Assembly (NCBI RefSeq): GCF_004210375.1
Contig: NC_134835.1
Coordinates: 73,438,447 to 73,502,446, forward strand
From: Tachypleus tridentatus
Taxonomy: Eukaryota; Arthropoda; Merostomata; Xiphosura; Limulidae
Length of the DNA stretch: 64,000 bases
Direction: 5' to 3'
Shown: one piece after another, positions 26,101 to 32,397 of the stretch
Layout of the letters: each line of letters begins with the position of its first letter
How positions within the stretch are numbered: the stretch's first letter is position 1
The notes under the pieces: model-generated
What the model saw: only the letters and a program-made list of their open reading frames with translations
Told to the model about the DNA's origin: nothing
Databases searched by the model: none
Translations under genes and position numbers: made by a program

Positions 26101-29100
26101 TTTGACCCCCACCGTGTGTATGAGGGTTAATCACTCAAGTTCGACCCTAAGAATCTGAGAAATTTTTTTGAGATCCATGCTTCTGATTTCTGTATCTAAG
26201 CCGTATTTTGTTTTGTTTTTACGTTACTGATAAGAAAAATTAACTTAAGATGTTGCTCTGGAAAATGAAAGAAATATTTAAACTTATTTCTTTTTTTTAA
26301 GTAGCCACTATTTTTGATGTTAGCACATCTTGCAGTGCATGCTGGGAACTCGTATGCCCCTCTACAAGCACCAAAGTACTACATAGACAGATTCAAGAAT
26401 ATAAAAAACACGAAACGTCGGAAATTTGCAGGTAAGTAATCACATTTATTTAAATATAATTTATCTTAAATAAGAAAAAACAAGGAATTGTATTTTAAAA
26501 GTACTGTTATTATTCTTCCACGAAATTATCAAATTATAAGTATAAACCAAAAATCATTCTTTCGTTTAAAAATAGCAGTATAATTTATACACACATTTCT
26601 GATAGTTTGTAATATGCTTAATTTTTGTAGAGAAGTTGTAAACCTGTCACTCCTTTGGTTCTAAAACGTAATGCAACATTCTGTCGTTAAGGTCGCAAAC
26701 AAATCTGTAACACGAAGTTGCAGCGGTTTAAATATTCGTTACGAGAAATCAATGAGCAAAACAACTTCTCTTAAAGGTTAGGTAGGGATACACATTAAAT
26801 ACAAAACCACGTGTGTTCCGACATTAATAGATATTTTTCTCTGTTAAAATCCCAGAAAAGTACCCAATGTGATACAATAAGTTTGCAGGCCCATGTTGTT
26901 CATTCCTTCACAGATCGTTCAGTTATCCTTCTAACGATTACTAATAAGTATAGAATAAACTAAGCGAATAGTACTTTCAATATATTTTCTAATCATTTTT
27001 ATCAACCGCTCATAATTTTTTTCCGACATGGCCAGGTGGGTTAAGGCGTTCGACTCGTAATCTCAGGAGCGCAGTTTCGAATCCCTATCGCACCGAACAT
27101 GCTTGCCCTTTCAGCCATGGGGACGTTATAATATAACGGTCAATCCAACTATTTGTTGGTAAAAGAGTAGCCCAAGAGTTGACGGTGGGTAGTGATGACT
27201 ACCTGCTTAACCTGTCTTACACTGCTAAATTAGGGATGGCTAGCGCAGATAGCCCTCATGTAGCTTTGCGCGAAATTCAAATAAACATAGTTTTATCAAA
27301 TTTTCACCGAACCAGATCGACACATAATACCTTTTATTTAATTCCTGATGTAATCATAATTTACTTCTAATCTGACTCGCAGTGTTGCAAAGTTCTTTAG
27401 ATAAACGTTTCGTGGAAACGCCCTCTAATGAAGTTTTTTACTCTTTGGTATTTACATATAAAATCTCTTATTAACCCATCATACAGAAATACCTCATCTT
27501 TCTGCAGTTTCAAATGTGAAATATTTTGAATTATTAATCTATTTATGTTGTTCAGTTTTATGAATGTTTAAATTTTGTTCTTTTTTTAGAATTAATGTGG
27601 CTTATAAGAGACACATCTCTGCTGGTCGAAGATACTGAGTTAATGTAGATCATATCAATCAAATACCGTGGGTGATTTTTTTCATGATCTGAACTTTTTA
27701 TAGACGTCAAAAATCATCACAAATGATAGGTACAGGATTAGAACATCAAGAAGCCACATGTACCTGCTTCTGCTGCCCTCTACGTTAAGCGTCTGTTATG
27801 TACCGTTCCAATACATATTTGAGAAGGATATTCCCCTCTCTAACAAAGAGTGTAGTATGTGTCAACATATACAGATAAAAGTACCGCCGTGTATTGCAGC
27901 GTATAATACAGAATACAGCCATTTGTAGAGTCATTACTCAACGATGACCATTCATGATATTTGCATGACTGGGAAAGTTTGGAAAAGACCTTCATTAAAG
28001 CTGTACTGTGTGTGTGTGTGTGTTTTCTTATAGCAAAGCCACATTGGCCTGTTTGCTGAACCCACGGATGGAAAACGAAATCTGTACTGTTATGGGTTAA
28101 ATACGGTAACTCATTATTTGTCCCCCACCTAAAGTATTCGTCGAGTCAACGCCTATATCATATGTGATAACAATTTAATATATTTTTTTGTCCGATAGCC
28201 CAAACATTAAATATGAAACGATATATCCAGTTACACGTCCCCCAGTGACTCAGCGGCATGTCTGCGGACTTACAACGCTAGAAACCGCGTTTCGTCACAC
28301 GTGGTGGGCAGAGTACAGATAGCCTATTGTGTAGCTTTGTGCATAATTCAAAACAACAACAAATCGAGTTATAAACTTTAATAAATACCCCAAAATCTAT
28401 ATGCACTTTCAAGTAATAAACGTGATATAGGATTGAGAGAGAAACTGTTCATAAATCTTATCCTTTTTATTTATAATTAATATTAAATGCCATGCAAGAT
28501 AATGGCTTTTTTTATAATCGATGATTGTTTTCGGTATGGTATTAAGTGTAACATTGTAAACTTAATATTACAAAAAATACTTATTCTGATAAATATTAGC
28601 AGCAAATACCACTTTAAAACTAAATAAAAAATCAAGAACATCAGTCTTGTACATTTGTACGTGCCCGGCATAACCAGGTGGATTAAGGCGTTCAACTGGT
28701 AATCTGAGGGTCGCGGGTTCGAATCCCCATCGCACCAAACATGCTTGCCCTTTCAGCCGTGGGGCGTTATAATGTGATGGTTAATTCCACTATTCGTTGC
28801 TAAAAGCGTAACACAAGAGTTGGTGGTGGGTGGTAATGACTAGCTGCCTTCCCTTTAGTCTTACACTGCTAAATTAGGGACGGCTAACAGACATAGCCCT
28901 CGTGTAGCTTTGCGCGAAATTCCAAAACAAACAATTGTAGTCTTAAAAAAACAAAAGCGATGGCTAATACAGAAAGTTTCGTAATTCCATAGGTATGGTT
29001 GCAGCGTTAGACGATTCAGTTGGTCTCGTAGTTGAAGCTTTGCACAAAGCTAATATGTTAAACAACAGCATCATCGTTTTAACATCTGATAATGGTGGCG

Positions 29101-32100
29101 CTGCTGCTGGTATCGACAACAGTGCAGCATCCAACTGGCCCCTCAGAGGTACCAAGTTCACATTGTGGGAAGGTGGAATCAAAGGCAGCGCCCTCTTATG
29201 GAGTCCCCTACTAGAGAAAGGTAGCGGACGAGTAGCTCCACAGATGATGCATATTTCCGATTGGTTACCAACCTTATATCATGCAGCAGGTAGATTGGTA
29301 ATTTCAAACTTTCTCCCACGTCGTAAGTTTGTAGATTTAATCCATTGTTTGAAAGTTATCTTTATATAATTTTGTTGTTGTTGTTGTTTAGTATCGTGAA
29401 TAATTTCTTTCAAACTGTTACATTTCAAGTTCGCAACTTTCAGTATGGAAACATTTTATGCTAATATAATAATAAGTTGGTAAACAACGATTTTCAAGTA
29501 TAATAAAGAAATTTATTTTGGGGGAACATAGTACAGACCAATGTTCTGTCAAAACATGTAGTATGTTTCTTCCAAACACAAATCACTCTATTAAACTTAT
29601 AAATCGTGATGATCACAGTATATAGCCCAATTTCACTTTGCTCTAAAACAAATAAACTAGTCATATCTGCTTCATGTTTCTTATCTTTTCCATTTTTTCC
29701 ATAATTATCCATCTTATAAGTATTTAATTAATATTTTGTGTGACACTTTATAAAACGCTTGTCATATGCCAAGGTACATGCACACAATCAGTGATAAACT
29801 CCAAAAGTTTAGTGATACAAGAAAACATTTCCAGTGTTGTTTAATAAATTACAGTTTTGAGAGTAAATTACAGCATCTAACTAAAACCACAGTTAAAATA
29901 ATAGGGCTATGATACCTTATATCCATTTTCACATCTTATTTTTAGATGTATGGATCGCATTGAAATTATCTAATAATGAAGAAATTTTGAGTGATGAGAA
30001 ATAATACAATCCATCACTTTGGTAACAACAGAATTAAACCTATAGGTCTTTAATTTCAGGAATTCTCCTTTAACCCCCCTCATCATAAAAATAAGGACCA
30101 CAACAGCACGATTCACATTATCTACAGCCCACTAGTGGTACAGCGTTAAGTCTCAAGAATTATAAATCTAAAAACTGGGTTTCCGTGCCCATGATGAGCA
30201 CAGCAAAGATACTTTGTGTAGCTTTGCATTTAAAAATAAACAGATTCACTATTTGGAATGTTCCCGCTGTTAATTAATAGATTCAAGGAAATTAAAGCAT
30301 TTCAAAAGCTCATTTTCAATAAAAATATAATTTAAGAATTCTCCAATCCTATCTTTAAAGAAATTGACCAAATAACGATAAAATTTTCCCTTTTCTCAAA
30401 GAAACAGTCGTATTGTTTGAGTGATTTAGACACACTTTTCTTTTTTATTGTAATTTTACTTTATCAGATTTGGTGTTCTGAGCAAAGAGGGTCTTGTATT
30501 TCTTCTAATCTTTACACCAGCTTCCCTCACTTCTGTCTTCCCCCCCCAGTGGCTCAGCGGACTTAAAACGCTAAAAACCAGGTTACAATACCCGTTGTGG
30601 ACAGAGCACACATAGCCCATTGTGTAGCTTTGTGCTTAATTCAAAAACAACAAAAAACAACCCTCACTTCTTCTTGTATATTTCAGTAAACCACAGCATC
30701 TGCTGTGTTTCAGTAAATTTCACGTAATTTTAAACTTTTCGTTTTTTTTAATCTATTGGAAATTTAATCTTCCATTTCATCCATTTAGGGTTTAGATTTT
30801 ATTGTAACATGTGCAAATGAGATAAATACATATATTTTCCACCTGGTTTATTCGAGTTAATCAACTTAACTTTTCTCAAAACGGAACATAATGCTTTTTA
30901 ACATGGAAATTTGTTACAATAAAACATCAAAGTCACAATCGTGTGATTTCTTGTATTCCAAAGCTCTTGAACAACTAAATACCTAACAGTGTTTTCCTGA
31001 GTAGCCTCTCTTTCATAACCAAGAGCAAGGTTTAGCATATCATCTTTTCTAGGAGATTTTCAGATGCTGGGTTAGAAAAACATTCAGTCAGTACCATAAA
31101 ATTATCTAATATCGTATAAAAGGAACACGGGTTTAATCATTCAAGTTTTCAGAAATTAGTCTTCCATAACATAACAGTATCCAGATGCATCGCTCACACG
31201 GGGGCCGTTTCCCAATTCTATTTGACAGTACTCCATATCCTCAGTTGGCGTCTAAAAACATCAGAGTAGAAAACTTGAATACATAATTATTTTTAGGTGG
31301 GATAAAGAACTATGGGCCCAAGTACAGATAACTCCAAATAGCTTTATGCAAAATTCAATGAACAAAGAAATAAAACCAGGCTTAAGAATAAACTTCTCAC
31401 TAAGTTAGCTTCTTTAAGAATAGTATTTATTTCTTTATTTCAAATACGTCATGTTAGCATTTAGGTTAAAATTAAACTGAATATGTTCAGGAATGAAAGC
31501 TTAAGTTTAACAATTTTTTTCTCTATTTCTCTTATTTAGGTGGCTTGGTTTCTGATCTTGGGAAATTGGATGGTGTACAACTCTGGGATGCACTCTCTCA
31601 AAACCTCCCATCACAAAGGACTGAAATACTCCACAATATTGATCCCATCTGGAAAGTGGCAGCCTTAAGAGTCGGTGATTTCAAACTTCTACAAGGTACA
31701 GTGTTTGATGGCAAGTACGATAAGTGGTTTGGCCCATCTGGAAGAACGTCAACTAAGAACAAGTACCACATGCACAATACATCTGAAGATATTCAGCAAC
31801 TTCGAAATATGTGCCTAAATTCTGTGACAGCCAAATATTTAAAAAAGATAGGAAGAAGTATTTCAGCAGAGTTCTGCTCATTACCAGAAGCGGCCCATAT
31901 TCAGTGTGAACCTAAACCAACTAATGCTTCTAGAAACTGTCAACCAAACAAGAATCCTTGTGTTTATAACATTAAAGAAGATCCGTGTGAGTACAACAAT
32001 CTTGCGCAAATACATCCAGAGGCAAGTGTTTTTATTTAACATTTAATACAATAATTACTGGTATTCGTTTAATTATCGCATACAGCAAATTGTTATAAAA

Positions 32101-32397
32101 TACTCGCCATTATTATATCATCTTCTGAACAATAAATTACAACAAATGTCACTAGACACAATTAAAGTAATTCTTCATTTGTAACATGTAAATCCATCAC
32201 CAAATCTCTCAAAATACGACTCTTAAAAAAATCTCTTATTTTATTTTACTTTTATTTTACAGATTACGAGTTCGTTATTACAGCGACTTCAAGAGTTCAA
32301 CAAAACAGCTGTTACCCCAGGCAACAAGCCAGCTGATCCATTTGCAGTTCCATTGTTTCATGATTTTACATGGGTGAACTGGATGGATAAGCATTAA
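8037..32397 (+). CDS. ARSB-like: Arylsulfatase B-like sulfatase, nine-exon gene (5' start uncertain)
   Basis: Nine exons splice into one frame of about 555 residues: (8037-8153), 13915-14074, 14543-14655, 14775-14888, 22656-22778, 26305-26431, 28993-29289, 31540-32021 and 32263-32397. Every junction keeps phase. The product is a type I sulfatase of the arylsulfatase B/I/J group, expected to enter the secretory or lysosomal route and hydrolyse sulfate esters such as GalNAc-4-sulfate. Seen, numbering from 8037: hydrophobic leader (about 10-25), IIVDDLGWND metal site (D37, D38), [13 protein letters not shown] with C76 as the formylglycine cysteine, GKWHLG (K130, H132), [14 protein letters not shown] (D284, N285) and [12 protein letters not shown] (K306). 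These are the catalytic residues of the family. The B assignment over I or J rests on recall of C-terminal similarity ([18 protein letters not shown]). No ATG is in frame in the first exon. Confidence 0.9.
8296..8439 (-). repeat. SINE family 1 with internal deletion
   Basis: The 3' half of the reversed element (AATTTCGCACAAAGCTAC to CACCCACCGCCAAC) joins directly to the head end (GAGTCGCTCGCCTTAACACG to GGCCATGTCGGGCCA), losing roughly 110 bp of body. It sits 143 bp into sulfatase intron 1. Confidence 0.75.
8752..8957 (+). repeat. SINE family 1, 5'-truncated
   Basis: Begins inside the element near ACCAAACATGCTCGCCC and keeps the body through GGGACGGCTAGCGCAGATAG to the tail GCGAAATTCAAAAACC. 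The tRNA-like promoter head is missing, as expected from incomplete reverse transcription. Confidence 0.8.
9419..9656 (+). mobile_element. Mariner/Tc1-like deletion derivative with terminal inverted repeats
   Basis: The left end CAGGGTGGCCAGTAAGTCCC and the right end GGGACTTACGGGCCACCCTG are inverted repeats of about 27 bp with one or two mismatches, flanked by TA on both sides (9417-9418 and 9657-9658). The 238-bp body encodes [20 protein letters not shown] followed by [10 protein letters not shown], which resembles the C-terminus of an insect-type mariner-superfamily transposase. The rest of the transposase is deleted. Confidence 0.75.
9657..10641. other. Intron 1 sequence, nothing recognised
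   Basis: AT-rich sulfatase intron sequence without motifs, tandem repeats or open frames that I can support. Confidence 0.5.
10642..11188. repeat. Large inverted repeat (two ~195-bp arms, 157-bp spacer)
   Basis: Arm 10642-10836 and arm 10994-11188 are reverse complements at roughly 90 percent identity by eye. Shared blocks include TTTGGTTCAGATAACGTAGT, CTTTGAGCCATAAAAC and GTAAACCATACTGCTCCTTA. Transcribed within the sulfatase pre-mRNA it would form a long hairpin. It may be a foldback element or an inverted duplication. I find no clear terminal motif or target-site duplication. Confidence 0.8.
11489..11728 (-). pseudogene. Fragment resembling a Pif1/Helitron-type helicase
   Basis: A 79-residue frame contains [20 protein letters not shown] followed by [10 protein letters not shown]. 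In Pif1-like helicases, including those of Helitron transposons, a conserved segment reads approximately (F/Y)PFKR.QFP...AFAMTINK.QGQ. Here the pattern is kept up to AMS(I)K, and the following SQGQ part is lost to stops. It is probably a decayed fragment. The family call is by recall and rests on one motif. Confidence 0.4.
11729..13914. other. Remainder of sulfatase intron 1, no gene recognised
   Basis: Contains a short TA run near 12292-12309 and two related-looking patches, about 12835-12870 and 13080-13110, sharing CAGATTCGGG and an AGACCC/GACCCC block. These may be remnants of an unknown repeat. No exon with sulfatase similarity is seen, and the phases of exons 1 and 2 need none. Confidence 0.45.
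13915..14074 (+). CDS. ARSB-like: Sulfatase exon 2 (formylglycine active-site exon)
   Basis: Acceptor TTTTTCCATAG and donor ACAG|GTAAGT. Begins GWNDISLHG, continues with [18 protein letters not shown], and holds [20 protein letters not shown], the sulfatase C-x-P-x-R signature with the cysteine that is converted to formylglycine. Ends in phase 1. Confidence 0.95.
14543..14655 (+). CDS. ARSB-like: Sulfatase exon 3
   Basis: Acceptor TATATAAAAG, with a weak pyrimidine tract, and donor AAAG|GTAAGT. Encodes [16 protein letters not shown] to [10 protein letters not shown]. The final lysine is the first residue of the split GKWHLG active-site motif. Phase 1 in, phase 0 out. Confidence 0.9.
14775..14888 (+). 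CDS. ARSB-like: Sulfatase exon 4
   Basis: Acceptor TATCTTTCCAG, donor GGC|GTAAGT, phase 0 on both sides. Begins [12 protein letters not shown], continues [13 protein letters not shown], and ends [12 protein letters not shown], matching the family segment after the catalytic lysine. Confidence 0.92.
15010..15420 (+). repeat. Unclassified dispersed repeat, copy 1
   Basis: Shares an ordered series of blocks with 23130-23670 in the same orientation: CCAACAAGAT.GATACACACA, ACAAATATATTTTAATATAC, AATATCTAATGTCCT-type and TTCCTGGTCAAAT followed by TGTAG and TTTCCGATTAA. No coding potential or terminal motif is visible. Both copies lie in sulfatase introns. Confidence 0.65.
16049..17667 (-). mobile_element. 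Tc1-like DNA transposon with ~210-bp inverted repeats, inactive
   Basis: The left end (from 16049, CAGTTACAACAGAAAGTGTT) and the right end (complement from 17667, CAGTTACGTCAGAAAGTGTT) stay similar for about 210 bp. Each arm carries the GAAAGTGTTCGTAC-type motif twice, once at the outer end and once about 190 bp in, like the IR/DR layout of Sleeping Beauty-type elements. TA follows the right end. The left flank reads CA, so the duplication is probably mutated. Length (1.6 kb) is typical of Tc1 elements. It lies in sulfatase intron 4, antisense to the gene. Confidence 0.85.
16183..17282 (-). pseudogene. Tc1-family transposase, broken by stops and frameshifts
   Basis: Conceptual reading from ATG at 17282 gives [13 protein letters not shown], a helix-turn-helix region, then [17 protein letters not shown] (first catalytic D), [28 protein letters not shown] (second catalytic D) and [11 protein letters not shown] (the glutamate of a DD34E triad). 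Stops and shifts interrupt it several times, so it cannot make a full transposase. The longest intact part is the C-terminus (16449-16183). Confidence 0.85.
17668..18346. other. Intron 4 sequence, nothing recognised
   Basis: AT-rich, no exon, repeat family or open frame that I can support. Confidence 0.5.
18347..18620 (+). repeat. SINE family 1, full length
   Basis: Starts GGCCCGGCATGGCTAGACGG and has a recognisable B box (GGGTTCAAATACCCG), the family body, and the tail GCGCGAAATTCAAAAAC. The head has a small local duplication (GACTAGACTAG). Confidence 0.85.
18735..18770 (-). repeat. SINE family 3 fragment
   Basis: AGGGCTATCTGCTCAGCCCACCGAGGGG is the complement of the segment that also occurs at 35820-35875 and, diverged, at 36226-36266. 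Only about 35 bp are present. Confidence 0.5.
18771..19903. other. Intron 4 sequence, nothing recognised
   Basis: AT-rich with short homopolymer runs. Small open frames here show no family motif. Confidence 0.5.
19904..20180 (+). repeat. SINE family 1, full length, clearest tRNA-like head
   Basis: The head reads GGCCTGGCATGGCCAAGCGC, then an anticodon-loop-like GACTCGTAATC and a B box GCGGGTTCGTGCCCGC. A CTCGTAA loop would carry a CGT (Thr) anticodon, so a tRNA-Thr origin is possible. It is inserted in a (TA)n tract, which flanks both ends. The body and tail match the family. Confidence 0.88.
20367..20596 (-). repeat. SINE family 1 with 15-bp target-site duplication
   Basis: GGAGATATTTGGTTT occurs at 20352-20366 and again at 20597-20611, exactly flanking a reversed family-1 element with its head end at 20594. 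This is the clearest proof in the window that the family moves by retroposition. The A-box region is degraded. Confidence 0.88.
20612..21150. other. Intron 4 sequence, nothing recognised
   Basis: AT-rich with homopolymer runs and no supported feature. Confidence 0.5.
21151..21253 (-). repeat. SINE family 2
   Basis: Reversed family-2 element: tail side TTAAGTTACAAAGCTACACA, middle GAGTATCGAAACCCGCAGAC, and head end GTGCCACTGGGGGTCC. Confidence 0.7.
21254..22655. other. 3' part of intron 4, nothing recognised
   Basis: AT-rich sequence without supported exons or repeats up to the exon 5 acceptor. Confidence 0.5.
22656..22778 (+). CDS. ARSB-like: Sulfatase exon 5
   Basis: Acceptor GTTCTTCAG, donor AAG|GTGAGT, phase 0 on both sides. 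Encodes [10 protein letters not shown], then [18 protein letters not shown], the helix before the central strand of the sulfatase fold. It is separated from exon 4 by a 7.8-kb intron holding a Tc1 element and several SINEs. Confidence 0.9.
22986..23089. repeat. Short hairpin with perfect 17-bp inverted repeats
   Basis: AATATTCAAAGCATCAC at 22986-23002 is exactly repeated in inverse at 23073-23089, enclosing 70 bp of T-rich sequence. It may be a small MITE or chance. No target-site duplication is clear. Confidence 0.55.
23130..23670 (+). repeat. Unclassified dispersed repeat, copy 2
   Basis: Same block order as 15010-15420 with extra sequence in the middle (about 23350-23500). Shared: GATAGATACACACAACTTTC, ACAAATATATTTTAATATAC, TCTAATGTCCTTGTAGG, AACATTCCTGGTCAAATGTC and GATTTCCGATTAATAAG. 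The longer copy may be closer to the original element. Confidence 0.65.
23885..24050. mobile_element. Penelope-like terminal repeat as a perfect 53-bp inverted repeat
   Basis: Arms 23920-23972 and 23986-24038 are exact reverse complements over 53 bases with a 13-base spacer (AAGAAGGTCGAAA). The arm sequence matches the segment downstream of the GIY-YIG ORF near 3205-3300 (AAAAACGGCT..TTTGGGTTGAGAA), and the spacer is the GGTCGAAA box found in all copies. This looks like two terminal repeats in opposite orientation with the coding part missing. Confidence 0.8.
24051..24617. other. Intron 5 sequence, nothing recognised
   Basis: AT-rich. AGCTGTTTTTACTAAAA occurs twice about 50 bp apart near 24071 and 24121. 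No other supported feature. Confidence 0.45.
24618..24739 (-). repeat. SINE family 2, diverged
   Basis: Reversed family-2 copy: AGTTAAACACACGGCTACAC, then CATCAGTATCGAAACTCTG, and head end GAGTCACTTGGGGAGCC. Confidence 0.65.
24974..25157 (-). repeat. SINE family 1 with internal deletions
   Basis: Reversed family-1 copy missing part of the body (CCCTAATTA joins ACTTTTTTACCAACG) and part of the tRNA-like head. CTCGTGAAA flanks both sides (about 24961-24970 and 25156-25165), a likely target-site duplication. It ends about 20 bp before the piggyBac element. Confidence 0.75.
25180..26126 (-). mobile_element. piggyBac-like deletion derivative with TTAA duplications
   Basis: Ends CCCTAGTACACACACT (25180) and, on the complement from 26126, CCCTCATACACACGGT form short inverted repeats. 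TTAA lies immediately outside both (25176-25179, 26127-26130), the piggyBac signature. Inside, only the C-terminal part of the transposase remains. Palindromic GGGGGTCA..TGACCCCC blocks occur near 25222-25242, 25903-25922 and 26091-26112. Total length is 0.95 kb against 2.4 kb or so for complete elements, so it depends on a helper for movement. It sits in sulfatase intron 5. Confidence 0.9.
25301..25774 (-). pseudogene. piggyBac transposase C-terminal part (DDE_Tnp_1_7 tail and cysteine-rich domain)
   Basis: The 157-residue frame includes [20 protein letters not shown], with the aspartate of the GGVD motif, one of the conserved catalytic aspartates, then [20 protein letters not shown] and a C-terminal cysteine-rich zinc domain ([33 protein letters not shown]). 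The N-terminal three quarters with the other catalytic residues is absent, so the protein is inactive. The frame itself is uninterrupted, suggesting a fairly recent deletion. Confidence 0.85.
26305..26431 (+). CDS. ARSB-like: Sulfatase exon 6
   Basis: The acceptor must be the second AG (TAAGTAG|CCA). The first AG, 3 bases earlier, would put TAG in frame. Encodes [20 protein letters not shown], with the conserved active-site histidine, and ends GKY-type basic linker [10 protein letters not shown] at donor CAG|GTAAGT, phase 1. Confidence 0.92.
27023..27286 (+). repeat. SINE family 1, full length
   Basis: Head CCGACATGGCCAGGTGGGTT, B-box region GTTTCGAATCCCTATCGCACC, family body and tail GCGCGAAATTCAAATAAAC. 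Lies in sulfatase intron 6. Confidence 0.88.
27287..28023. other. Intron 6 sequence, nothing recognised
   Basis: AT-rich; a short (TG)n run near 28008-28021. No exon or repeat family supported. Confidence 0.45.
28024..28072 (-). repeat. SINE family 3 fragment
   Basis: CTTATAGCAAAGCCACATTG followed by GCCTGTTTGCTGAACCCACGG is the complement of the family-3 segment also seen at 35820-35875 and 36226-36266. Confidence 0.5.
28238..28362 (+). repeat. SINE family 2, near full length
   Basis: Reads TCCCCCAGTGACTCAGCGGC, then TGCGGACTTACAACGCTAGA, a B-box-like GTTTCGTCACACG, CAGATAGCCTATTGTGTAGC and the tail GCATAATTCAAAACAAC. The tRNA-like head and the AAC-rich tail mark it as a second tRNA-derived SINE family. 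Confidence 0.75.
28663..28935 (+). repeat. SINE family 1, full length
   Basis: Head GCCCGGCATAACCAGGTGG, well-kept B box GGGTTCGAATCCCC, family body and tail GCGAAATTCCAAAACAAAC. It ends 57 bp before sulfatase exon 7, in the region where its branch point and pyrimidine tract would lie. Confidence 0.9.
28993..29289 (+). CDS. ARSB-like: Sulfatase exon 7 (second metal-binding site)
   Basis: Acceptor TTCCATAG, donor GCAGCAG|GTAGAT, phase 1 in and out. Encodes [20 protein letters not shown], then [15 protein letters not shown] (metal-binding D and N), [18 protein letters not shown] (substrate-sulfate lysine) and [15 protein letters not shown]. This is the most conserved exon of the gene. A family-1 SINE ends about 60 bp upstream. 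Confidence 0.95.
29290..30121. other. Intron 7, first part, nothing recognised
   Basis: AT-rich with a short (TTG)n run near 29371-29390. No supported feature. Confidence 0.5.
30122..30242 (+). repeat. SINE family 2, old copy
   Basis: CTACAGCCCACTAGTGGTAC, AAAACTGGGTTTCCGTGCCC and TTGTGTAGCTTTGCATTTAA match family 2 in order, with many differences. Confidence 0.55.
30541..30658 (+). repeat. SINE family 2
   Basis: CCCCCCAGTGGCTCAGCGG, CTTAAAACGCTAAAAACCAG, CACATAGCCCATTGTGTAGC and GTGCTTAATTCAAAAACAAC. A small deletion in the head joins CAGCGG to ACTTAAAACG. Confidence 0.75.
30659..31539. other. Intron 7, last part, nothing firm
   Basis: A weak family-2 tail-like patch occurs near 31296-31370 (TGGGCCCAAGTACAGATAAC, AGCTTTATGCAAAATTCAA). 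Otherwise AT-rich and featureless. Confidence 0.4.
31540..32021 (+). CDS. ARSB-like: Sulfatase exon 8 (C-terminal domain), GC donor
   Basis: Acceptor CTCTTATTTAG, phase 1. Encodes [35 protein letters not shown], then a cysteine-containing lineage-variable insert, and [17 protein letters not shown]. Reading on past 32021 gives only six residues and a stop. The next exon joins in phase if the intron starts with GC (GAG|GCAAGT), a known minor donor class with otherwise perfect donor context. Confidence 0.9.
32263..32397 (+). CDS. ARSB-like: Sulfatase terminal exon
   Basis: Acceptor CTTTTATTTTACAG, phase 0. Encodes [20 protein letters not shown], then [20 protein letters not shown] and TAA. The LL.RL.E.N helix and the closing tryptophan-rich end match the C-terminus of arylsulfatase B-type enzymes, which supports the GC-AG intron before it. 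Confidence 0.9.
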   Translation: MTSSLLQRLQEFNKTAVTPGNKPADPFAVPLFHDFTWVNWMDKH

